Of a DNA stretch of 64,000 nt, positions 48,279 through 53,752 are shown one piece after another (position 1 is the first letter of the stretch; each line of letters begins with the position of its first letter). The DNA is from Streptomyces sp. NBC_01571 (lineage in GTDB: Bacteria; Actinomycetota; Actinomycetes; Streptomycetales; Streptomycetaceae), in NCBI RefSeq assembly GCF_026339875.1, contig NZ_JAPEPZ010000001.1:744001-808000 (forward strand). The letters are read 5' to 3'. The notes beneath the pieces are model-generated. The model saw nothing but the letters and a program-made list of their open reading frames with translations. It was not told the DNA's origin and ran no database searches. A program made the translations under genes and the position numbers.

Positions 48279-48931
48279 ACCCAGTCTCCCCAGCCTCTCC
48301 CCTGGCCGCCCGCCAGACCCGCGGTCGCGTGAACACCCGTCTCGCTGTCCTGGGCGTGCCTGCGAAGGCTTGCAGCGTCTGCCTGGTCGTCCTGGGCCTG
48401 GACGCCTTCCCCGTTCACCGCACGGGCCTTCAGGGTCGCGCTTCGCGCTGCAAGGGGTGCCATCGTGAACGCCAGGCCCTCCTTCGCCGCGATCCTGCGT
48501 ACAAGGCCGCGGAGCGTCGCCAGCAACGCCCCTACGATCGCCAGCGTGCGCGCCAGGAGGACCGCAGGGCGTACATGCTGGGCCGCTCCCAGCTCCGCCG
48601 TGCCCTGGAGGCTGGCGCGGAGTACGACGGTCACCAGCCGGAGGACCTCCTGATCCACTGGGATGACGAGGACCTGTACGCCTGTATCTGCTGTGGCGGA
48701 CCGTATGAACACCTGGACCACAACGTCCCGTTGATCCGCGGCGGCTCCCACACGCTGGACAACCTGGTCCCCCTCTGCCAGGACTGCAACCTGGCGAAGT
48801 CTGGGAAGTGCCCGTACCGGTTCTACGCGGAGCGCTTCCCCTCGCTGAAGCCGTTCCTGGAGCCCTTCTTTGACACCCATGAACGGCTGACGGAGGAGGA
48901 GCTGGCGGAGCGCCAGGGAGGCACGGCGTAG
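48275..48931 (+). CDS. HNH endonuclease with N-terminal zinc-ribbon
   Basis: 218 residues. The N-terminal part holds CSVCLVVLGLDAFPVHR and CKGCHRERQALLRR, a Cys4 cluster. The C-terminal HNH domain runs CICCGGPYEHLDHNVPLIRGG and SHTLDNLVPLCQDCNLAKSG: the paired His (LDH), the Asn (DNLV) and the flanking C-x2-C and C-x2-C pairs are intact. Such phage HNH proteins nick DNA, some as homing or packaging nucleases. The GTG at 48275 overlaps the previous stop. It lies on the right-arm side of the presumed cos, opposite another HNH gene near the terminase. Confidence 0.88.
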   Translation: MNPVSPASPLAARQTRGRVNTRLAVLGVPAKACSVCLVVLGLDAFPVHRTGLQGRASRCKGCHRERQALLRRDPAYKAAERRQQRPYDRQRARQEDRRAYMLGRSQLRRALEAGAEYDGHQPEDLLIHWDDEDLYACICCGGPYEHLDHNVPLIRGGSHTLDNLVPLCQDCNLAKSGKCPYRFYAERFPSLKPFLEPFFDTHERLTEEELAERQGGTA

Positions 48932-48981
48932 CCGCGTCTCGGCCGGCGTCACGGCATAGCCGCCTCAGTTGAGTCGCCTAC

Positions 48982-49010
48982 TTGACTCGACTCAATTGAG
49001 TCGGTAGTCT
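48982..49010 (+). promoter_or_regulatory. Phage promoter with operator between -35 and -10
   Basis: TTGACT (48982-48987), an exact 17-nt spacer, and TAGTCT (49005-49010). The spacer is almost filled by the 16-bp perfect palindrome CGACTCAATTGAGTCG (48988-49003). A further half-site TTGAGTCG lies at 48969-48976. This is the clearest repressible promoter of the prophage part and drives the gene at 49051. Confidence 0.75.
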
Positions 49011-49050
49011 GGCATTCCTGCCAGGGTGGCAGGGACGAGAGGGGTTCACG

Positions 49051-49584
49051 ATGTCGTACCGGGTCACCGCATACAACGCTGCCGGCCAGATGCTGTACAT
49101 GGTCCCGGACACGGACGCGGTGATGGACAAGACGGTGGCCACGGCCGGCGAAGCCTTCGACCTGATGGAGTCCCTGAAGTCGGCTCACCGCTGGGACAGC
49201 GAGCGCCACTACGACACGGGTAACGGCTTCGTCCGCAACCGCATCGCCTCCTTCCGGATCCTGAACGAGACGGGTCATGCGGAGTTCTGGACCCGCGCCC
49301 AGGTTGCGGAGTACGCCGTAGTGCGCGCCGCCCGTAAGGCCGCCGTAGCCGCCCAGGCCACGGAGGAGGCTCCCCAGCCGGCCGCGGAAGCCGTTAACGA
49401 CGAGGAGCTGGTCACGGTCGCTACGGATGCCGCGTACTGCGTCCGCTGCCACAAGGACGACCTTCCGGCCAGCCTCCTGTGCGACCGCTCCGCGGTGAAC
49501 GATCTGGGCGCGGACCGTGACCCCGAACTCCTGGCCCGCTACGAAGGCCTCTGCCTCCGCTGCTGTAACCACAACCACGGCTGA
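49051..49584 (+). CDS. Phage protein of unknown function with C-terminal CxxC pairs
   Basis: 177 residues. The N-terminal half is a mixed alpha/beta sequence (SYRVTAYNAAGQMLYMVPDT; EAFDLMESLKSAHRWDSERHY), with an Ala/Glu-rich linker (about 105-135) and a C-terminal zinc-like cluster, CVRCHKDDL then LCD and LCLRCCNH. No family is recognised. It is the only gene here with its own strong, operator-bearing promoter, and it is followed at once by a terminator hairpin, so it is a self-contained unit. This could be a regulator or a lysogeny-expressed gene. Confidence 0.75.
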   Translation: MSYRVTAYNAAGQMLYMVPDTDAVMDKTVATAGEAFDLMESLKSAHRWDSERHYDTGNGFVRNRIASFRILNETGHAEFWTRAQVAEYAVVRAARKAAVAAQATEEAPQPAAEAVNDEELVTVATDAAYCVRCHKDDLPASLLCDRSAVNDLGADRDPELLARYEGLCLRCCNHNHG

Positions 49585-49591
49585 CGACCAT

Positions 49592-49613
49592 GGCCCTGGC
49601 TTCGGCTGGGGCC
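49592..49613 (+). terminator. Terminator hairpin 1 (TTCG loop)
   Basis: GGCCCTGGC-TTCG-GCTGGGGCC: nine pairs including two G-T, closed by a TTCG tetraloop, 8 bp after the stop of the preceding gene and followed by CTTCGTC-type sequence TTCGTCATG. Confidence 0.7.
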
Positions 49614-49673
49614 TTCGTCATGTCCGCACGCTGCCCGCACGCTACGATGACCTCTCTTCAGGGAGGGGAACCC

Positions 49674-49961
49674 ATGAATCAGCCGCAGCAACCGAACCGC
49701 CCTCAGTGGCCCACCGCTCCGCAGGGCGCGCCGTACCAGGCCCAGCCGCAGTACCAGGCTCCGCAACAGCCGTACGGCCAGCCTCCGCAGTACCAGGGCC
49801 AGCCGCAGTACGCCCAGGCGCCCCAGACAGTCGTCACGAAGCGAGGAGCAAACCATGGCCTTCACCTGGTCCTGTCCATCCTGACGGGCGGCCTGTGGGC
49901 AATCACTGGCTGGCCTATCGCTGCGATGATGGGACGGAAGACTAAGACGCGCTACCGCTGA
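49674..49961 (+). CDS. Small Pro/Gln-rich membrane protein
   Basis: 95 residues. The first 50 are a low-complexity Pro/Gln/Tyr repeat (PQYQAPQQPYGQPPQYQGQ type) with no helix; then a basic patch (VTKRGANHG) and one or two hydrophobic stretches (LHLVLSILTGGLWAITGWPIAAMMG) with a basic tail. This is the layout of small tail-anchored membrane proteins found in actinomycetes and their phages; superinfection exclusion is a possible but unproven role. GGGAGGGGAA before the ATG at 49674 fixes the start. It lies between two near-identical terminator hairpins, so it is a monocistronic unit likely expressed in the lysogen. Confidence 0.75.
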   Translation: MNQPQQPNRPQWPTAPQGAPYQAQPQYQAPQQPYGQPPQYQGQPQYAQAPQTVVTKRGANHGLHLVLSILTGGLWAITGWPIAAMMGRKTKTRYR

Positions 49962-49980
49962 CCGTTAACGCTTGACCTGC

Positions 49981-50005
49981 GGCCCCTGGCTCCTCGCTGG
50001 GGGCC
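49981..50005 (+). terminator. Terminator hairpin 2
   Basis: GGCCCCTGGC-TCCTC-GCTGGGGGCC: ten pairs including two G-T. It is nearly the same sequence as hairpin 1 and likewise runs into CTTCGTC, so the two are a repeated terminator module on either side of the Pro/Gln-rich gene. Confidence 0.7.
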
Positions 50006-50045
50006 TTCGTCGTACCTCCAGGCCGTTACCTTCCCGTGATCAAAC

Positions 50046-50065
50046 AGGGGACATCCTCCCCGGTC
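50046..50065 (+). repeat. Phage intergenic repeat, copy 2
   Basis: AGGGGACATCCTCCCCGGTC, 19 of 20 identical to copy 1 at 47837. Confidence 0.7.
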
Positions 50066-50207
50066 TAGTAGTAGGGAAGGAAGACCCCCTGGAGTGCCTC
50101 GCACTTATGACCACTACGGCTGGGCGGAATGAGCGCCAGGGCCGGTCCCTTCCCCCAATCAGCGTTCCCCGTGGCCGTCCTCCTCTCCGGCCTGGGTAGA
50201 GCGCTAC

Positions 50208-50248
50208 GGGGCCCTGTTGCGACGCCTGCGGGCGGGAGACAGGGCCCC
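50208..50248. repeat. Long inverted repeat 1
   Basis: GGGGCCCTGT (50208-50217) and ACAGGGCCCC (50239-50248) are exact reverse complements; the loop between holds a further CGCC/GGCG pairing. It could be a terminator or a structural element near the virion end. Confidence 0.65.
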
Positions 50249-50367
50249 TACAGACTTCGTTAACGCAGCGAACACGGCCCCCAGTAGCCAGTCCGGCGGG
50301 ACATGGTGAAACGGGCCCTAGTACCTGCCGTTAACGGCCCCTGGTCGCCGGCTCGCAACCGCCGGCC

Positions 50368-50385
50368 AGGGGACAGACTTCCCCG
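50368..50385 (+). repeat. Phage intergenic repeat, divergent copy 3
   Basis: AGGGGACAGACTTCCCCG keeps the GGGGAC...TCCCCG arms of copies 1 and 2 with a one-base-longer centre. The relation is by eye and weaker. Confidence 0.45.
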
Positions 50386-50430
50386 CCCTGGGTGGCCTTC
50401 AGAGCCTTCGCCAGGTCGGGGAACGCAACT

Positions 50431-50489
50431 CCCTGCCTCGCTGTAGGACGCGCCCCGATCGGGCCAGTCCCATGACCAGCGAGGCAGGG
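50431..50489. repeat. Long inverted repeat 2 (13-bp perfect arms)
   Basis: CCCTGCCTCGCTG (50431-50443) and CAGCGAGGCAGGG (50477-50489) are exact reverse complements; the 33-nt loop contains the palindrome CCCGATCGGG. This is the strongest hairpin of the arm and ends about 60 bp before the tRNA-like gene. Confidence 0.75.
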
Positions 50490-50551
50490 CCATGCATGCG
50501 GGTAGCTCCCGCAGGCTCCGCGCCAGGGCCGATCCCCCGAAGCGCGTAGCG

Positions 50552-50621
50552 GTGCCGGTAGTTCAGCGGACAGAACTCCCCCGTGGAGGGGGCGACGCAG
50601 GTTCGAATCCTGTCCGGCACA
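50552..50621 (+). tRNA. tRNA-like gene with unusual anticodon arm (identity uncertain)
   Basis: Acceptor GTGCCGG pairs with CCGGCAC (7 bp). D-arm GTTC-AGCGGACA-GAAC. T-arm GCAGG-TTCGAAT-CCTGT. All are as in real tRNAs, at correct spacing. The anticodon arm is odd: CCCCC-GTGGA-GGGGG gives a 5-bp stem with a 5-nt loop, two bases short of normal. If bases 32-33 were deleted from a tRNA-His, GTG would be the anticodon; a 7-base loop with a mismatched stem would give GGA. CCA is not encoded. It may be a decayed or specialised phage tRNA. Confidence 0.65.
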
Positions 50622-50640
50622 CAAGGTCCCGCGCGGACCA

Positions 50641-50712
50641 GGGTAGGGGCGGACGCGCCCGAACGGCTGAAGTGCTGGCGACAGCGCGAGGGGTTCAAGT
50701 CCCAGCTACCCG
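50641..50712 (+). ncRNA. Second tRNA-like element, non-canonical
   Basis: GGGTAG (50641-50646) pairs with CTACCC (50706-50711), the total length is that of a tRNA, and GGGTTCAAGTCCC near the 3' end resembles a T-arm. Internal hairpins are GGCG-GACG-CGCC and GCTG-GCGA-CAGC. No normal D-arm or 7-nt anticodon loop can be drawn, so it is not called a tRNA. Confidence 0.3.
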
Positions 50713-50797
50713 CTAGGGCGTGAGGCGCCGGAAACGGGGCTACTTGCCACGCCCAACCCTGTCGTTAACGCCCCACGACCCGCCTGGAGGCCCCGCA

Positions 50798-50938
50798 ATG
50801 GCCATTGTCGTAACTGACTCTGCCTCGCCGAAGGGCCAGGTCCGTGTCACGAACACGGATACCGGCCAGGCCGTCCAGGTCCCGAAGCAGCGCGACGCGA
50901 TCGCGGACGCTACGGCCAGCCTGAAGGGCCCGAAGTGA
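50798..50938 (+). CDS. Very small phage protein, first gene of the packaging arm
   Basis: 46 residues (MAIVVTDSASPKGQVRVTNT, ending DAIADATASLKGPK), basic, with a beta-hairpin-like centre. CTGGAGG stands 8 nt before the ATG, and the stop overlaps the next gene by GTGA, so it is translated with it. No family is recognised. Genes this small at the left end of R4-like genomes are common. It is too short to appear in normal gene calls but is well supported by ribosome site and coupling. Confidence 0.65.
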   Translation: MAIVVTDSASPKGQVRVTNTDTGQAVQVPKQRDAIADATASLKGPK

Positions 50939-51168
50939 GTCCCTGGACCCTCTCCTGGGCCGTCTGGCTGGCCGCCTTCGGCGTGATCGAGGGCCTGGCG
51001 CTGGCCAACAAGCGACCTGACGACACCCTGTCTGAGCACGTCTGGCGATGGTTCGCCGTGACGCGCCACGACCCGCAGCCTGACGGCTGGACCAGGCTTC
51101 GCCGGTTCGCCCTCCTGGCCGGCATGTCGTGGCTGGGTGTGCACTTCCTGACTGGCGGCTGGGTGTGA
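50935..51168 (+). CDS. Small phage membrane protein
   Basis: 77 residues with an N-terminal hydrophobic helix (WTLSWAVWLAAFGVIEGLALA) and a C-terminal one (FALLAGMSWLGVHFLTGGWV) flanking a charged loop (NKRPDDTLSEHVWRWFAVTRHD). It is predicted to sit in the cytoplasmic membrane as a hairpin. The GTG start overlaps the preceding stop, and its own stop overlaps the HNH start (GTGTGA), so three genes are coupled. The function is unknown. Confidence 0.75.
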   Translation: MSPWTLSWAVWLAAFGVIEGLALANKRPDDTLSEHVWRWFAVTRHDPQPDGWTRLRRFALLAGMSWLGVHFLTGGWV

Positions 51169-51536
51169 GCAGGCGTCGCGCCCTGTCCGTGTGCAGTACC
51201 CATGGGTGCCCCACGCTGACCCAGGGGGGTCGCTGCGATGAGTGCAGCGCGAAGGCCCAGCGTTCACGACGTGGCTCTTCAAGGGCAGGGTATGACGCAC
51301 GCTGGCAGCGGACCCGCAGGGACTACCTGCGCGACCATCCGATGTGCGAGTGTGCTGAGTGTGAGGCCATGCCCTCGCCGCTTCGTCCTGTCGCTACCGA
51401 GGTTGACCACCTGGACGGCCTGGGTCCCCTGGGTCCCCGGGGCCATGACTGGTCCAACCTGCGGGCCATGACGAAGGCTCATCACTCGCGGGCCACGGCC
51501 CAGGCCCAGCCTGGCGGCTGGAACGATCGTCACTAA
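51165..51536 (+). CDS. HNH endonuclease, packaging-associated
   Basis: 123 residues. An N-terminal zinc cluster (CSTHGCPTLTQGGRCDECSA) precedes the HNH core: EVDHLDGLGPLG (first His), DWSNLRAMTKAHHSRAT (Asn and last His). HNH proteins next to the terminase genes work with the large terminase in cos cleavage in several phages (established for HK97-like systems). The GTG at 51165 overlaps the preceding stop. Its position just before terS supports that role and places the cos site upstream of this operon. Confidence 0.88.
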   Translation: MSRRRALSVCSTHGCPTLTQGGRCDECSAKAQRSRRGSSRAGYDARWQRTRRDYLRDHPMCECAECEAMPSPLRPVATEVDHLDGLGPLGPRGHDWSNLRAMTKAHHSRATAQAQPGGWNDRH

Positions 51537-51668
51537 ATGTGATGGCCGGCCTGGGGGGTGACCCCGACGATCATGGGGACCCTGAACGCGGGGGAGGGCT
51601 CCGCCCGGTCCGCCCGGTTCAAACACCTGATGTGACCCACCCCACACGCACGCATCGTGACTCCGCCA

Positions 51669-51679
51669 GGAGGTGATCA
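51669..51679 (+). promoter_or_regulatory. Exceptionally strong ribosome site for terS
   Basis: AGGAGGTGATC is an 11-nt exact complement of the 16S rRNA 3' end, with the AGGAGG core 8 nt before the ATG at 51683. Confidence 0.85.
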
Positions 51680-51682
51680 CCC

Positions 51683-52150
51683 ATGCCCAGTGGAGGCGCA
51701 CGCGCCCGGTCCGGCCCCGCGCCGACGTCAACCGAGCGAAGCCACAAGGCCCAGACGGACGCCCAGGGCTGGGTGACCCTGCCGGCCGAAGGTCGCGACG
51801 GGCCGGAGCCGGCCTTTCCCCTCGTCTCCCCCAGCGATCGCGAGATGGATCTCTGGGCCCGACTCTGGGAAACACCCCAGGCGGTCATGTGGGACCAGCT
51901 CCGCCAGGAGTTCGAAGTAGCTTCCTACATCCGTCTCCTGGTCCGCGCTGAGGCCCCCCGATCGTCGGCCATCATCTGGGGCCAGGTCAAGCAACTGGCG
52001 GAGTCCCTGGGTCTCTCCGTGTCGGGCATGCAGCGAAACCGCTGGGTGGTCGGCATCGTGAACGACGACTCCGGGTCTGGCTCCTCGCCTTCCGCTGTCT
52101 CCGCTGTCTCGTCCCTGACTGCGCGCCTGCGGGCGGTCCAGGGTGAGTGA
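51683..52150 (+). CDS. Terminase small subunit
   Basis: 155 residues. Basic, disordered N-terminus (GGARARSGPAPTSTERSHK), a central helical region (LWARLWETPQAVMWDQLRQEFEVASYIRLL) resembling the DNA-binding/oligomerising core of phage small terminases, and a Ser-rich tail that overlaps terL by 8 nt. It recognises the phage packaging site and recruits the large subunit. The call rests on position directly before the large terminase, size and helical content; sequence identity alone would not be enough. Confidence 0.8.
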   Translation: MPSGGARARSGPAPTSTERSHKAQTDAQGWVTLPAEGRDGPEPAFPLVSPSDREMDLWARLWETPQAVMWDQLRQEFEVASYIRLLVRAEAPRSSAIIWGQVKQLAESLGLSVSGMQRNRWVVGIVNDDSGSGSSPSAVSAVSSLTARLRAVQGE

Positions 52151-53735
52151 CGGTAAGTGCCTGGTCGTCGCCCTGGCGTGGATCGAGACTCACGCTGTCG
52201 TGCCTGACGGCTTCAGTCAGGGCCAGCCGTTCACGATGCTGCCCTGGCAACTGAAGGTCGCTAGCAACTTCTACATGGTGCGCGAGGACGCGGAGCTGGG
52301 CCAGCGGTCAACAGCCTTCGTCTTCCGGCGCGGCCAGGTCATCATGTCCCAGAAGTCGGGCAAGGGGCCCTTCGCTGCCGCGGTAGTCCTCCTGGAGGCC
52401 GCCGGCCCGACCGTGTTCGATGGCTTCGCCCAGGGTGGCGAGGAGTACCGCTGCCGTGACTGGGGTTGCCCCTGCGGCTGGTCGTACGTGTACGCGCCCG
52501 GGGAGCCTATGGCGGTCCCCCAGCCGACTCCGCTCATTCAGCTCCTGGCGACGTCTGAGGACCAGGTGGCGAACGTCTACCGGCCCCTGGTCGCCATGGT
52601 CAAGCACGGCCCGTTGAAGGCCTTCATGAAGCCGTTGGAAGGCTTCGTCCGGGTCGGTGACGAGGGCCGAATAGACGTGGTCACGTCGTCGGCTCAGTCG
52701 CGCCTGGGTAACCCCATCACCTTCGCGGTTCAGGACGAGACGGGTACGTACACAGCGACCAACAAGATGATCAGGGTTGCGGAGACGATGCGTCGCGGCC
52801 TGGCCGGCATGTCCGGCCGGAGCCTGGAGACGACGAACGCGTATGACCCGTCAGAGGATTCGACCGCGAAGCGGACCCACGAAGGTCACGCGCCGGACGT
52901 CTACCGCTACTTCCCGCAGGCGCCTGCGAACCTGTCCTACGGCAACAAGGTCGAGCGACGCCGGATCCACAAGGTCGTTTACGGGGACTGCCCGCATATC
53001 GACCTGGACGCGATCGAGGCTGAAGCGTCGGAGCTGGCGGAGACGGACCCTGCGCAGGCGGAGCGATTCTTCGGAAATCGGATCGTGGCTGGCGCCGGAG
53101 CGTGGATCGATCACGCGCGGTGGCTGGACCGCGAGGCCCCCAGGGACGTGAAGGCGCGCACGCGCATCGTCCTGGGCTTCGATGGCTCCGACCTGGACGA
53201 CTGGACCGGCTTCCGCGCTGAGACCCTGGACGGCTTCCAGTTCACGCCTACGTACGGGCCTAACCAGCTCCCGACCGTGTGGAATCCCGCGGACTACGGC
53301 GGCCAGGTTCCGCGGCTGGAGGTGGACGCAGCGCTGGCGGAGGTCATGGGCCGGTATGACGTGGTCCTCCTCTACGCGGACCCCCCGTACTGGGAATCCG
53401 AAGTTGACGGCTGGGCCGACAAGTACGGGGACCGCGTGGTCATCCGCTGGCACACGCGCCGCGTCGTCCAGATGCACGCTGCCGCGGAGCGGTTGAAGAC
53501 GGACGTCCAGAAGTCGAATACGCCCTTCGAGCATGACGGGTGCCCGATCACTTCCGCGCACGTCCGTAACGCTCGCGCCGCTGCCCGTCCGCAGGACCGG
53601 TACGTCCTTCGCAAGGCAGCGCAGGACCAAAAGATTGACATGTGTGTGACTTCCATCCTGGCCCACGAAGCGGCCATGGACGCGGTGGCCGCCGGTAAGG
53701 CGTTCCGCCGGAAGTCCTACTTCTATTCCGCCTGA
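52143..53735 (+). CDS. Terminase large subunit (packaging ATPase/nuclease)
   Basis: 530 residues. N-terminal ATPase: FVFRRGQVIMSQKSGKGPFA with a Walker-A-like SQKSGKG (about residues 69-75). C-terminal RNase-H-like nuclease: VLGFDGSDLDDWTGF (about 343-357) with the metal-binding Asp pair, and VVLLYADPPYWESEVDGW further on. It translocates DNA into the procapsid and cuts concatemers. The GTG start overlaps terS by 8 nt. Length and motif order are normal for the HK97/R4-like group. Confidence 0.92.
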   Translation: MSDGKCLVVALAWIETHAVVPDGFSQGQPFTMLPWQLKVASNFYMVREDAELGQRSTAFVFRRGQVIMSQKSGKGPFAAAVVLLEAAGPTVFDGFAQGGEEYRCRDWGCPCGWSYVYAPGEPMAVPQPTPLIQLLATSEDQVANVYRPLVAMVKHGPLKAFMKPLEGFVRVGDEGRIDVVTSSAQSRLGNPITFAVQDETGTYTATNKMIRVAETMRRGLAGMSGRSLETTNAYDPSEDSTAKRTHEGHAPDVYRYFPQAPANLSYGNKVERRRIHKVVYGDCPHIDLDAIEAEASELAETDPAQAERFFGNRIVAGAGAWIDHARWLDREAPRDVKARTRIVLGFDGSDLDDWTGFRAETLDGFQFTPTYGPNQLPTVWNPADYGGQVPRLEVDAALAEVMGRYDVVLLYADPPYWESEVDGWADKYGDRVVIRWHTRRVVQMHAAAERLKTDVQKSNTPFEHDGCPITSAHVRNARAAARPQDRYVLRKAAQDQKIDMCVTSILAHEAAMDAVAAGKAFRRKSYFYSA

Positions 53736-53752
53736 TGAAAGGAGGCCCCCCA

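Larger units (their letters stand above)
49962..50797. other. Structured non-coding arm of the prophage (836 bp)
   Basis: No convincing protein gene. It holds a terminator hairpin, two copies of the AGGGGAC repeat, two long inverted repeats, four CGTTAACG palindromes and two tRNA-like elements, each listed separately. It separates right-arm genes from the packaging module, so the virion ends (cos) are probably here or just upstream of 50798. A 30-codon frame at 50107-50199 is Arg/Pro-rich and unsupported. Confidence 0.6.

Noticed and set aside
49590..49673. Upstream start (ATG 49590) for the Pro/Gln-rich protein
   Set aside because: It lies inside terminator hairpin 1. The ATG at 49674 has a strong ribosome site.
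50107..50199. 30-codon open frame in the phage non-coding arm
   Set aside because: Arg/Pro-rich, no good ribosome site, and flanked by RNA-like structures.
50641..50712. Ordinary tRNA gene
   Set aside because: Acceptor and T-arm-like parts exist, but no standard D-arm or 7-nt anticodon loop can be drawn; kept only as a tRNA-like element.
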